DNA of 45,243 nt, from positions 1 through 45,243 of the forward strand of contig JAIXTK010000154.1 in the NCBI GenBank assembly GCA_027483995.1. Direction: 5' to 3'. Positions 32,414-40,350 of this stretch are shown in pieces. This DNA is from Acetobacteraceae bacterium (GTDB lineage: Bacteria > Pseudomonadota > Alphaproteobacteria > Acetobacterales > Acetobacteraceae). Position 1 is the stretch's first letter, and each line of letters begins with the position of its first letter. The notes below the pieces were generated by a model. That model searched no databases. It had not been told where the DNA came from and saw nothing but the letters and a program-made list of their open reading frames with translations. Position numbers and translations under genes: made by a program.

Positions 32414-33874
32414 TCAGGCGAACGGATCGGCCACGCGCGGCCAGAACGGGCGCGTGACCTTGGTGTAGGGCAGGTTGACGAAATCCGCCCCCACCGTGCC
32501 CGGCGCAGCCACGTAGCGCACCGCCTTCGCGATCGGCGCGAAGCCCGCGTAGAAATGCTGCATCGACTTCACCACCACGATCTTCTTGTCGGCTAGGGTG
32601 CAGCCGGTGCCGGTGAACGCATCGGGGTTGAACACCTGCTGGCGCTTGCTGGTCAGGATGATGTGGATGCCGTTCGCCTCGACCCAGGCCGAGGTGCCGT
32701 ACTGCGCCCGCCCGCCGCCCAGACCCTTCTGGGTATGATCCTGCACGATCTTCCGCACCGTGATCCGCAGGTCGATCGGCTGGCCGGAGACCGGGCCGGA
32801 CTTGCCGCCGATGCGCAGGTCGAAGCTGGCACCCTCCCCGGCCTCGGCGCAGAAGGACACGGCGATCGGGTCCCAGAAGCAGCCGATGGCGGCATTGGTG
32901 ACGCCGCGCTCGACCAGGCGGCGGAGCACGAAGGTGCTGTCGCTGGGGGCGCCGCCGCCGGCATTGTCGGCCACGTCGGCCAGGACGATGGGGCCTTCCG
33001 GCTGGGCGAGGGCGAAATCGATCGCCTGGTCGATGGTGTCGTGCGGGGTGACGGCTTCGTTGCGGAAGGCCCAGACCTCCTGGTGCAACTGGGCGGCGAG
33101 CGCCGCTGCCTTGGCCTTGTCGCCATCGGCGATCACCACGAACTTGGCGCCGACCTCGGCCACGTCGGCCCAGGGGAAGCCGTGGCCGAAGGAAATCGAG
33201 AGGATGCCGTCCTTGCCTTCGAGCGATTGCATGCGGGCGACGAAGGATTTCGTCGGCTCCACCGGGGTGCGCCACATGCCGACCATGCGGCAGTCATGCA
33301 GGGCGACGACGGGCTTCGTCTTGCCGCTGATGGCGTCGCGCACGATGTCGTACAGCTCCTGGGCGCGCTCGATGCCGTCGATATGCGGGTACTCCTTGAA
33401 GATCACCGGCAGGGCGCTGTCGCAAATGTCGTCGGTCAGGTGGCAGTGCAGGTCCAGTTCCACCCCGATCGGCACGTTCGGGCCGACGATCTCGCGGGCG
33501 CGCTTCAGCACGTCGCCCTCGCAGTCGTCGTAACCGTAGGCGACCATGGCGCCGTGCAGGAAGAGCAGCACGCCATCGACCGGCAGGGCGGCGCGCAAGT
33601 CGTTGAGCAGGGTGTCGCGCAGTTCCTCATAGACCTCGGTGACGATGGGGCCGGAGGGCTCGGTGGTGGCGCAGATGCTCTCCACGATGCCGAACCCGTC
33701 TGCCTCGCCGCGCTTGCGCCAGACGGCCAGCACGCCGTTGCCACCGCCGACGACGGGCTGGAGGCTGCCGTCCCGGCGGTAGAAGGGCTTGTCGACCTTG
33801 AAGGCGTTCATCCCGGTGGGCACCGGGGACCAGGTGTTGGTTTCAGTCAGGAAGGCGGCGGTGAACAGCTTCAT
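32414..33874 (-). CDS. M81 family metallopeptidase, microcystinase C (MlrC)-like
   Basis: A 486-residue protein of the MlrC/M81 family, named for the microcystin-degrading enzyme of sphingomonads. The N terminus A-A-F-L-T-E-T-N-T-W-S-P, the D-L-H-C-H-L-T and V-L-F-L-H-G-A-M-V-A stretches carry Asp/His residues for zinc. F-G-H-G-F-P-W-A-D and V-L-A-D-V-A-D-N-A-G-G-G are conserved family blocks. The physiological substrate in most members is unknown and need not be microcystin. ATG at 33874 begins the family domain directly. It is divergent from the FkbM gene with 63 bp between starts and leads the MlrC-NTF2-ATPase group. Confidence 0.92.
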   Translation of the reverse strand: MKLFTAAFLTETNTWSPVPTGMNAFKVDKPFYRRDGSLQPVVGGGNGVLAVWRKRGEADGFGIVESICATTEPSGPIVTEVYEELRDTLLNDLRAALPVDGVLLFLHGAMVAYGYDDCEGDVLKRAREIVGPNVPIGVELDLHCHLTDDICDSALPVIFKEYPHIDGIERAQELYDIVRDAISGKTKPVVALHDCRMVGMWRTPVEPTKSFVARMQSLEGKDGILSISFGHGFPWADVAEVGAKFVVIADGDKAKAAALAAQLHQEVWAFRNEAVTPHDTIDQAIDFALAQPEGPIVLADVADNAGGGAPSDSTFVLRRLVERGVTNAAIGCFWDPIAVSFCAEAGEGASFDLRIGGKSGPVSGQPIDLRITVRKIVQDHTQKGLGGGRAQYGTSAWVEANGIHIILTSKRQQVFNPDAFTGTGCTLADKKIVVVKSMQHFYAGFAPIAKAVRYVAAPGTVGADFVNLPYTKVTRPFWPRVADPFA

Positions 33875-33937
33875 GGCGCGGCTCCGGTTGACCGCCCCAC
33901 GGTAGCGCATCACGGGCGGCGTGCATAAGCTGGCGCG

Positions 33938-34819
33938 ATGCTGACCCCATTGCTGCCCGACGCGGACGCGCCGCACAACATCGTACGCGGCCTGCACGGC
34001 CACCTCGTCTACAACCGCCACGATAGCGTCGTCGGCCTGTCCGCCCGCGCCTATGGCGAGTATTTCGAGTCCGAGGTGGACATCTTCCGCAGCTGCGTCG
34101 GCACCGGCATGCATGTGGCCGATATCGGGGCCAATATCGGCACCCATGCGCTGGCGCTCGCCCGCCTGGTTGGGCCAACCGGCTGGGTCTATGCCTTCGA
34201 GCCGCAGCGCGTGGTGCACCAGTTGCTGTGCGCCAACATGGCGGTGAACTCGATCCTGAACGCCGATTGCGAGCGGCTGGCGGTCTCCGACGCGGCCGGG
34301 CAGATCGGGGTGGCGGAGCTGGATTTCACCCGACCCAACAACTATGGTGGCCTGGCGCTAGGCCGTGGGCGGCGGACGGTCGCGGCGGTGACGCTGGACG
34401 AGTATCTGAATGGCCGGCCACTGCATTTCCTCAAGGCCGATGTCCAGGGCATGGAGGCCCATGTCGTGCGCGGGGCCCGCCGGACGCTGGCCGCCCATAG
34501 GACGCTGATGTATCTGGAGGCCGATCAGCCGGAGGAAACCCCGGCCCTGCTCGAAGCGCTCGCCGAGGCCGGCTACGCCGCCTACTGGCACCTGCCGCGC
34601 TTCTTCCGGCCGGACAATTTCGCCGGCAATCCCGAGGACCTGCATGCCAATGGCTGGGTTGATCGAGGAGGCGCGTATCTGAATTCCATCGGCTTTGCCA
34701 TCAACATGCTCTGCGTGCCGCGCGGCGTGGTGGTGGACGGGTTGCTGCCTGTTGAGGGGGACCACCCGCTGCATCGCGCCGCCAACCGGTTCCATGCGGC
34801 GATGCCGAACCAGGGTTGA
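33938..34819 (+). CDS. FkbM family methyltransferase
   Basis: A 293-residue class I methyltransferase of the FkbM group, which O-methylates sugars or small molecules. Motif I is V-A-D-I-G-A-N-I-G-T-H-A-L, followed by V-Y-A-F-E-P-Q-R and the FkbM-specific T-L-D-E-Y-L and F-L-K-A-D-V-Q-G-M-E block. A C-terminal extension of about 70 residues, Trp/Tyr/His-rich, follows. No membrane segments are visible. Target unknown; a neighbouring glycan pathway is not apparent. It is divergent from the MlrC-like gene, and its stop overlaps the beginning of the operator region of the XRE-cupin regulator. Confidence 0.88.
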   Translation: MLTPLLPDADAPHNIVRGLHGHLVYNRHDSVVGLSARAYGEYFESEVDIFRSCVGTGMHVADIGANIGTHALALARLVGPTGWVYAFEPQRVVHQLLCANMAVNSILNADCERLAVSDAAGQIGVAELDFTRPNNYGGLALGRGRRTVAAVTLDEYLNGRPLHFLKADVQGMEAHVVRGARRTLAAHRTLMYLEADQPEETPALLEALAEAGYAAYWHLPRFFRPDNFAGNPEDLHANGWVDRGGAYLNSIGFAINMLCVPRGVVVDGLLPVEGDHPLHRAANRFHAAMPNQG

Positions 34820-34825
34820 CGGAAT

Positions 34826-34862
34826 ATCCAGGATCCTGGAAGTTTCTTCCTTGATCCTGGAT
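34826..34862. promoter_or_regulatory. Inverted-repeat operator ahead of the XRE-cupin regulator
   Basis: ATCCAGGATC (34826-34835) and GATCCTGGAT (34853-34862) form a 10-bp inverted repeat. The left arm is also part of a perfect 14-bp palindrome, TCCAGGATCCTGGA (34827-34840). The right arm ends 5 nt before the ATG. A TTGACG at 34816-34821 is a fair -35 element, so a repressor bound here would block its own promoter. Confidence 0.7.
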
Positions 34863-34867
34863 TTTAC

Positions 34868-35440
34868 ATGACAGACCTCAACACCCGCATCGGCACCCGC
34901 ATCCGCCAGCTTCGCGCCAGCCAGGATCTGTCGCTGGAGGCGCTGGCCGCGCGCGCCGGGGTCAGCCGCTCGATGATCTCGCTGATCGAGCGGGGCGCGG
35001 CCAGCCCGACGGCCGTGGTGCTGGAACGCCTGGCCACCGGGCTCGGCGTGATGCTGGCCACTCTGTTCGACGCCCCCTCCGCCCCACCCGCGCCGGTCAA
35101 CCGCCGCGCCGACCAGACCGAGTGGCGCGACCCCGGCAGCTTCTATGTCCGCCGCAACCTCACCCCGCCCGGCATCGCGGCGCCCCTGCAATTGGTTGAA
35201 GTGGAGTTCCCGCCCGGTGGCCGCGTCGCCTACGAAAGCGGGCCACGCGCGGGGCGGGTGCACCAGCAGATCTGGGTGATCGAGGGCACGATGCAGGTGA
35301 CGCTGGGCGAAACGGCGCATGCGCTGGCCGAAGGCGACTGCCTGGCCATGGTGCTCGATCGCCCGATCACCTTTCACAACCCGACGCAGCATCCGGCGCG
35401 CTACCTCGTGGCGATCGTGGCGGATGGGGAGCCCCGCTGA
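34868..35440 (+). CDS. XRE-family regulator with C-terminal cupin
   Basis: A 190-residue transcription factor. An XRE helix-turn-helix occupies about residues 5-62 (I-R-Q-L-R-A-S-Q-D-L-S-L-E-A-L-A-A and V-S-R-S-M-I-S-L-I-E-R-G). The cupin, about residues 100-185, carries V-H-Q-Q-I-W-V-I-E-G and a C-terminal H-N-P-T-Q-H. Such two-domain proteins sense small molecules (amino acids, polyamines, sugars) and usually control a linked transporter. It is coupled to the DMT gene by a TGATG overlap, and an inverted repeat directly upstream is the likely autoregulatory site. Confidence 0.92.
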   Translation: MTDLNTRIGTRIRQLRASQDLSLEALAARAGVSRSMISLIERGAASPTAVVLERLATGLGVMLATLFDAPSAPPAPVNRRADQTEWRDPGSFYVRRNLTPPGIAAPLQLVEVEFPPGGRVAYESGPRAGRVHQQIWVIEGTMQVTLGETAHALAEGDCLAMVLDRPITFHNPTQHPARYLVAIVADGEPR

Positions 35441-36285
35441 TGGAGCTGATCCTGGTCGCCGCCGCCCTGGCGAGCGCGGCGCTGCATGCCAGCTGGAACG
35501 CCGCAGTGAAGGCGAGCCGGAACCCGGCGCAGGCGGCCACGGGGCAGATGTGCTTCGCGGCGCTGATCGGGCTGCCCGGGCTGTACTGGACCGGGCTGCC
35601 GGCGGTGGAGTCCCTGGCGTGGATTGCGCTGTCCACGGCGATCAACACGATCACGGTGCCGGCGATGCTGCGGGCCTATGCGCTGGCCGGGTTCGGGCTG
35701 GTGTACCCGGTGATCCGGGCGGTGGCGGTACTGCTGATCGTGCCGCTGGCCGCGGCGGTAGCCGGCGAGCGGGTAGGGCCGTGGGGGCTGGTGGGCGTGG
35801 CTGTGATCGCGCTTTCGTTGCTCACGCTCGCCTTCGATGCGGCCAGGGCCGGGGCGGGGCGGGCCACCAACCTGCAGGCATTGGGTTGGACCCTGGCGGC
35901 GGGGCTGGGGACGGCGGCCTATGTGATCACAGATGCACAGGGCGTCCGGGCATCAGGCTCGCCCTGGGCCTATGGGATCGTGGTGTCGGTGACGAATGCA
36001 TTGGCGATGCTGGTGCGGCAGCGGCACAACCTGCCATCGGTGGCGGAGTTGCCCGGCGTGCTGCGGGTGGCGGTGCCGGGCGGGATCGCCTCCATGGCGT
36101 CGTATCTGCTGATCCTGTGGGTGTTCAGCCTGGCACCGATCGCCCCGGCGGCGGCGCTGCGGGATACCTCGGCGCTGTTTGCCATCGTGATCGCGGCGCT
36201 GTTCCTGCGCGAGCGGTTCACGCCGGTGCGGATTGCCGCCGTGGCGCTGGCGGGGTTGGCGGTGCCGTTGCTGCGGCTGGGTTAG
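35440..36285 (+). CDS. DMT superfamily (EamA-type) transporter
   Basis: A 281-residue protein of about ten hydrophobic helices in two tandem EamA-like halves. The first half opens A-S-A-A-L-H-A-S-W-N-A-A-V-K and ends in A-R-A-G-A-G-R. The second has G-L-G-T-A-A-Y-V-I-T-D-A-Q-G and A-L-R-D-T-S-A-L-F-A-I-V-I-A-A-L-F-L-R-E-R-F. EamA carriers export amino acids, nucleobases or drugs. The regulator-transporter overlap (TGATG) suggests that the XRE-cupin protein controls it and that the exported compound is the signal (inference). Its stop overlaps the convergent amidohydrolase stop by 4 nt. Confidence 0.9.
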   Translation: MELILVAAALASAALHASWNAAVKASRNPAQAATGQMCFAALIGLPGLYWTGLPAVESLAWIALSTAINTITVPAMLRAYALAGFGLVYPVIRAVAVLLIVPLAAAVAGERVGPWGLVGVAVIALSLLTLAFDAARAGAGRATNLQALGWTLAAGLGTAAYVITDAQGVRASGSPWAYGIVVSVTNALAMLVRQRHNLPSVAELPGVLRVAVPGGIASMASYLLILWVFSLAPIAPAAALRDTSALFAIVIAALFLRERFTPVRIAAVALAGLAVPLLRLG

Positions 36286-37214
36286 CTGAACAGCAGGGCC
36301 TGCGCGTTGTCGTGCAGCATGCGGCGCAGGTCCTCTGCCGGCAGGTTCATGGCACGCCCGGCGGCCACGGTGCGGGCGAGATCGAGCAGCGGGTAGTCGG
36401 AGGCGAACAGCACCTTCTCGCTGCCGCGCTGGCCATGCCAGCGGCCCGAGAGGAACCGCATCAGCGCCTCCGGATAGGATTTCGGCGACCAGGCCGAGGT
36501 GCAGATGTAGAAATTGGCATGACGGGCGGCCAGGCGCACGGCCATCTCGGTCCATGGGTCGCCGATGTGGTGGGCGACGATGACCAGATCTGGGAAGGCC
36601 AGGGCGACGTCGTCGAGATGGGTGGGGTCGTTGGGGGCCATGGGCCAGAGCGGGCCGGGCATGCCGACATAGGTGAACAGCTTCAGCCCGAGATCCACGC
36701 AGCGCGCATACAGTGGGTAGTACCAGCGGTCGTTCGGGGCGAGCCCCCAGGGCGAGGGCGTGATGTGGACGCCGATCAGGTTGGGATCGCCCTGCAGGGA
36801 CTGGATGATGCGCGGGTTGCGCATCAGGTCCCAGTAGGAACCGGGGCCGTGTTCCGGCGGCATCACCGTGGCGATCCAGCGCAGCCGGCCGTTGGAGGCG
36901 GCGCACAGACGGGCGAGTTCGGCGTGCAGCGCATCGAGCGCGGGTGGGGTGGTGGGGTAGTAGACCTTCGCGGCCAGGATGCCGTGGGAAACGCCGGCGC
37001 GGTCCATCTCGGCCAGGACCTGGTCGAGGCTGCGCTGCGGCGGGAGGCCGCCTGGCTGGTCCGGGTGGTGGAAGGTGCTCATCACCCGGCGCAGGCGGGC
37101 ATCGTCGGTCCAGGGCACCACGTCGGCGCGGGGGATGGGGCCGGCCTCGCCGATCCAGGGGGCGTGCAGGAAGGTGTCGATGATGGGGCCGCCATAGGGC
37201 TGGGTGCCTGCCAT
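36282..37214 (-). CDS. Amidohydrolase (ACMSD/decarboxylase-like group)
   Basis: A 310-residue TIM-barrel amidohydrolase of the subgroup including ACMSD and 4-sulfomuconolactone-like hydrolases. The start I-I-D-T-F-L-H-A-P-W gives an unusual form of the D-x-H-x-H motif, since the first His is replaced (D-T-F-L-H). The body has H-H-I-G-D-P-W for the central histidines, and L-F-A-S-D-Y-P-L for the C-terminal catalytic aspartate. It could be a decarboxylase or hydrolase; the altered N-terminal motif is a caution about metal binding. ATG 37214 shares one base with the sterol desaturase stop (TGATG), making it the last gene of a three-gene operon. Confidence 0.87.
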   Translation of the reverse strand: MAGTQPYGGPIIDTFLHAPWIGEAGPIPRADVVPWTDDARLRRVMSTFHHPDQPGGLPPQRSLDQVLAEMDRAGVSHGILAAKVYYPTTPPALDALHAELARLCAASNGRLRWIATVMPPEHGPGSYWDLMRNPRIIQSLQGDPNLIGVHITPSPWGLAPNDRWYYPLYARCVDLGLKLFTYVGMPGPLWPMAPNDPTHLDDVALAFPDLVIVAHHIGDPWTEMAVRLAARHANFYICTSAWSPKSYPEALMRFLSGRWHGQRGSEKVLFASDYPLLDLARTVAAGRAMNLPAEDLRRMLHDNAQALLFS

Positions 37215-38161
37215 CAGCCGGCACCCCTTGGCGTGGTGCTGAAGATATCGCGCAGCATCCGCTTTGCCCCCACCCATTGCTGGGTGAAGTAGCTGCCTGT
37301 CGCCAGTTCCTCCTCCGCGGTTGGGTCGCCGGTCTGCACGAACTCGCGGGAGAAATCGGCGGTGCGGAAGATCATGTCCCACCAGGGCAGGACGGCGCCG
37401 TAGTTGACGCTGATCTCGCCGGCCGCGGTCACGCCGTGATGGGCGCGGTGGAAGCGCGGCGAGACCAGCAGCCGCTCGCCGAGCCAGCCGTAGGAGACGC
37501 GGGCATTGGCATGGCTCAGGCTTTCGATCAGGCGCAGCAGCAGCACCAGCAGCGGGAACTGCATCGGCGGCACACCGATCAGCAGCGCGATGCAGGTGAA
37601 CCAGGCGAAGCCGATGACGTCGTCCAGCAGGTGGTTTCGGTCGTCGGACCAGAAGGTCATCTGCCGTTGGGCGTGGTGCAGCGCGTGCAGCGAATACCAC
37701 CAGCGGAACACGTGGCTGAGGCGGTGGCGCCAGTATTCGCCGAAATCGAGGATGATGGCATAGAGGAGGAAGGTCAGCACCGGCATGCCGAACAGGAACG
37801 GGAAGATGCGTTCCAGCGTGGGCGGCACGTAGCCCATGTCGGTCAGGGTGCCGCTCAGCTCCACCTGCAGCTTGAAGAACAGCACGTAGGTGATCAGCGG
37901 CAGCAGGCCGACGCGGCTGATGAAGGTGTAGAGCACGTCCACCACCACCGCCTGCGCATCCGGCCAGCGTTCCACCGGGCGCCAGCGTTCCAGCGGCACG
38001 CAGACGGCGAAAGTGACCACCACCTGGGCGGCGCCATAGACGGCGAACAGCGCCCAGCCGAAGGAGATGTCTTCCCACTGGATCAGGCCCAGGGAAAACA
38101 GCAGCGGCAGCAGCAGGGTTTCCTGGATCCAGCCGGCGGCGGTGTCGAAAGCGGGGATCAT
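37214..38161 (-). CDS. Sterol desaturase/fatty acid hydroxylase family membrane protein
   Basis: A 315-residue di-iron membrane oxygenase. At least four hydrophobic segments flank the histidine clusters: W-R-H-R-L-S-H, then L-H-A-L-H-H-A, and later R-F-H-R-A-H-H-G, the three-box pattern of this superfamily. The family hydroxylates or desaturates sterols, fatty acids or carotenoids; in bacteria, targets include hopanoids, ornithine lipids and alkyl lipids. Substrate here is unknown. The ATG at 38161 overlaps the propeller stop (ATGA), and its own stop overlaps the amidohydrolase start. Co-translation implies joint function in one pathway. Confidence 0.92.
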   Translation of the reverse strand: MIPAFDTAAGWIQETLLLPLLFSLGLIQWEDISFGWALFAVYGAAQVVVTFAVCVPLERWRPVERWPDAQAVVVDVLYTFISRVGLLPLITYVLFFKLQVELSGTLTDMGYVPPTLERIFPFLFGMPVLTFLLYAIILDFGEYWRHRLSHVFRWWYSLHALHHAQRQMTFWSDDRNHLLDDVIGFAWFTCIALLIGVPPMQFPLLVLLLRLIESLSHANARVSYGWLGERLLVSPRFHRAHHGVTAAGEISVNYGAVLPWWDMIFRTADFSREFVQTGDPTAEEELATGSYFTQQWVGAKRMLRDIFSTTPRGAG

Positions 38162-39162
38162 GCGGTGGCGATGGCGCGGGGGTTGAGGAAGATGCCATGC
38201 GGCGAGCGGCCGACATCGATGGTGGTGAAGTCCCCGCTTCTGGGATCCATCACCGCCACCTTGTGGACGAAGCGCATGGTGAACCAGATGTTGCCGTCCG
38301 GCGCGAATTCCAGGTCGTCGGGGCCGCCGGGCAGGCGGTAGCGGCGCACGGGATCAAGGGTGGCGGCATCGAGCACCACCACGGATTGCTGGTCCAGACG
38401 GTTGTTGACCCAGATCGTCTTGCGGTCCGGCGCCCAGAACAGGGTGTGGGCGCCCTTGCCGGTGCGGATGCGGCGCAGCAGCTTGCCAGTCCGGGCATCC
38501 TGCACCGCGACGTCATCGCCGCCCATGTTGCCGGTGAGCACGCGGCCGGCATGCACCAGTGTGCCGGCAGGGGCAGGGCCGCATTCCTCGTTCCACAATA
38601 TCTCCAGGCGGCGCAGGTCGATCGCCACCACGCGCCCGGTGCCCTGGAGCGTGACGAACACCACGGAGCTGTCCGGCAGGAAATCCATGTGGCTGGGCAT
38701 GGATTTGATGGGGAAGCGCTTCAGCAGCTTGTAGCTGCCGGCTTCATAGATATCGATCTGGTTGCGGGCGAGACCGGCCACGACAAAGAACTTGCCGTCC
38801 CCGCTGAACTGCAGGTGGTAGGGGTTGGAGATCGGCATGCGGCGCGTGACCGCGAAGGTGCGGGGATCGAGCACCTGCAGCTCGTTGCCGGAGGAATCGC
38901 CAATCAGCAACTCCTTGTGGTCCGGTGTCAGGGCCCAGTGATGCGGCTCCCGCAGCACCGGGATCCGCCGGGTTTCGCGGCGGGTGGCCATGTCGATCAC
39001 GCTGAGCGAGGCCGCGCCGGAGTTCATGATCAGCACCGCACCCCCACCGGCCTGGGCACCGGCCTGGGCACCGGCCGAACGCGGGAGCAAGGCGGCCGCG
39101 CCGAGCGCGAGCGCGCCACGGCGGGTCATGCCATCGAGCCCGGAACGATCTTTCGTCACCAT
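38158..39162 (-). CDS. Exported YncE-like beta-propeller protein with Tat-type signal
   Basis: A 334-residue protein. A twin-arginine-like signal (T-R-R-G-A-L-A-L-G-A-A-A-L-L) is followed by A-Q-A-G-A-Q-A-G-G, encoded by a tandem 12-bp repeat at 39049-39072. The rest consists of repeated blades of the YVTN/YncE type, e.g. V-L-D-P-R-T-F-A-V-T-R-R, V-L-D-A-A-T-L-D-P-V-R-R and D-G-K-F-F-V-V-A. Such proteins are periplasmic scaffolds, sensors or enzyme partners. The start was set at ATG 39162; ATG 39129 (M-T-R-R-G) would still leave the Tat motif. It is the first gene of the propeller-desaturase-amidohydrolase operon. Confidence 0.88.
   Translation of the reverse strand: MVTKDRSGLDGMTRRGALALGAAALLPRSAGAQAGAQAGGGAVLIMNSGAASLSVIDMATRRETRRIPVLREPHHWALTPDHKELLIGDSSGNELQVLDPRTFAVTRRMPISNPYHLQFSGDGKFFVVAGLARNQIDIYEAGSYKLLKRFPIKSMPSHMDFLPDSSVVFVTLQGTGRVVAIDLRRLEILWNEECGPAPAGTLVHAGRVLTGNMGGDDVAVQDARTGKLLRRIRTGKGAHTLFWAPDRKTIWVNNRLDQQSVVVLDAATLDPVRRYRLPGGPDDLEFAPDGNIWFTMRFVHKVAVMDPRSGDFTTIDVGRSPHGIFLNPRAIATA
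39049..39072. repeat. Two-copy 12-bp tandem repeat inside the propeller signal region
   Basis: The unit GGCCTGGGCACC occurs twice in a row and encodes the repeated Ala-Gln-Ala-Gly stretch after the Tat signal. Copy number could vary between strains without changing frame. Confidence 0.8.
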
Positions 39163-39330
39163 TTCAACCAGTTCTGGAGAGTTGTTCAGCCTCCTCGATA
39201 GCACACCGGGGCATCCGCGGTCCACGATCGGATGAATGGCGGCCTGGGCTGCGCCCATGCGGCGCCGGCATGGCGCTTGGTGCGCGGATTGACCAGGATC
39301 ATGGCGACTCGCCCCCGGGAGAACTGCGCC

Positions 39331-40338
39331 ATGTCCTTCGTGTTGCTGGCCGACGACCTGACCGGCGCGCTGGATACCGCCGCGCGGTTCGTGCCGCGCT
39401 TCGGCCCGCAGAGGGTGACGTGGAAGGGCGCCTGGACCGCCGGCGCCCGGGACCTGGCCACGCGCGAGGGCTCGGCGGATGCGGCGGCGGTGGCACATGC
39501 AGCCTGTGGGCCGGCGTTGCGCGGCGCCTCACTTGCCTTCAAGAAGCTGGATTCACTGCTGCGCGGGCATCCCGCCGCCGAGCTGGCCGCCAGCTTTCGC
39601 GCCGGCGGGTTCGACCATCTGGTGATCGCGCCGGCCTTCCCGTTCCAGGGCCGGGTGACGCGCCATGGGCGCCAGGTGGCACAGGGGGTTGCGGTTGATG
39701 TCGATCTGGCCGGGCAACTGGCCGCCCTCGGCCTCGCGCCGGTGGCCGCGCGCGCCGGCATGGCGGCACCGCACGGCGTGAGCCTGTGGGATGCGGAAAG
39801 TGACGCCGAGTTGCGGGCGATCGTGGCCGCCGCGGGTGCCCTGCCCGGCCGGGTGTTGTGGGCGGGCACCGGCGGGTTGGCCGGTGCGCTGGGCGGTGGC
39901 GCGGCACCGCGGCCGGAGTTGCCGGCACCGCTCGTGGCCATGATCGGGTCCGACCACCCGGTGAGCCAGGTGCAACTGGCCGCGACATCGTGGCATTTTG
40001 TGCTGGAAGGGCCGATCCGCGACCTGCCGTTGCCGGCCGCGATCAGCCTACGCCTGCCACCGGGCGTGCCACGCGCCGAGGCCGCCGACCGGATAGGGCG
40101 GTTCTTCACGGAGGTGGCCTATCGGCTGCCCCGGCCGGGGAGTTGCATCGTGGCGGGCGGCGAGACCATGCGTGCGCTGGCGGATGGCCTTGGCGCCACC
40201 GCGCTGACGGTGCTGGGCGAGCATGAACCCGGTGCCCCCGTCTCGCGCATGGAAGGGGGGCATTGGGACGGGTTGCCAATCCTGTCCAAATCAGGTGCCT
40301 TCGGTCGCCCTGATTTCCTCGCCAGCCTGCTCGGTTGA
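39331..40338 (+). CDS. Four-carbon acid-sugar kinase family protein (DUF1537)
   Basis: A 335-residue kinase of the DUF1537 family, whose characterised members phosphorylate D-erythronate, D-threonate or L-threonate at O4. The N terminus F-V-L-L-A-D-D-L-T-G-A-L-D is the family signature. F-K-K-L-D-S-L-L-R-G-H follows, and the C-terminal domain has V-A-G-G-E-T-M-R-A-L. It is shorter than most members (around 400 residues or more), mainly in the middle. ATG 39331 is chosen because GGGAG stands 9 nt ahead; ATG 39301 would add ten residues outside the domain. It leads an operon with a PdxA2-like dehydrogenase and MFS transporter. Confidence 0.87.
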   Translation: MSFVLLADDLTGALDTAARFVPRFGPQRVTWKGAWTAGARDLATREGSADAAAVAHAACGPALRGASLAFKKLDSLLRGHPAAELAASFRAGGFDHLVIAPAFPFQGRVTRHGRQVAQGVAVDVDLAGQLAALGLAPVAARAGMAAPHGVSLWDAESDAELRAIVAAAGALPGRVLWAGTGGLAGALGGGAAPRPELPAPLVAMIGSDHPVSQVQLAATSWHFVLEGPIRDLPLPAAISLRLPPGVPRAEAADRIGRFFTEVAYRLPRPGSCIVAGGETMRALADGLGATALTVLGEHEPGAPVSRMEGGHWDGLPILSKSGAFGRPDFLASLLG

Positions 40339-40350
40339 AGGAGTTTTCCC

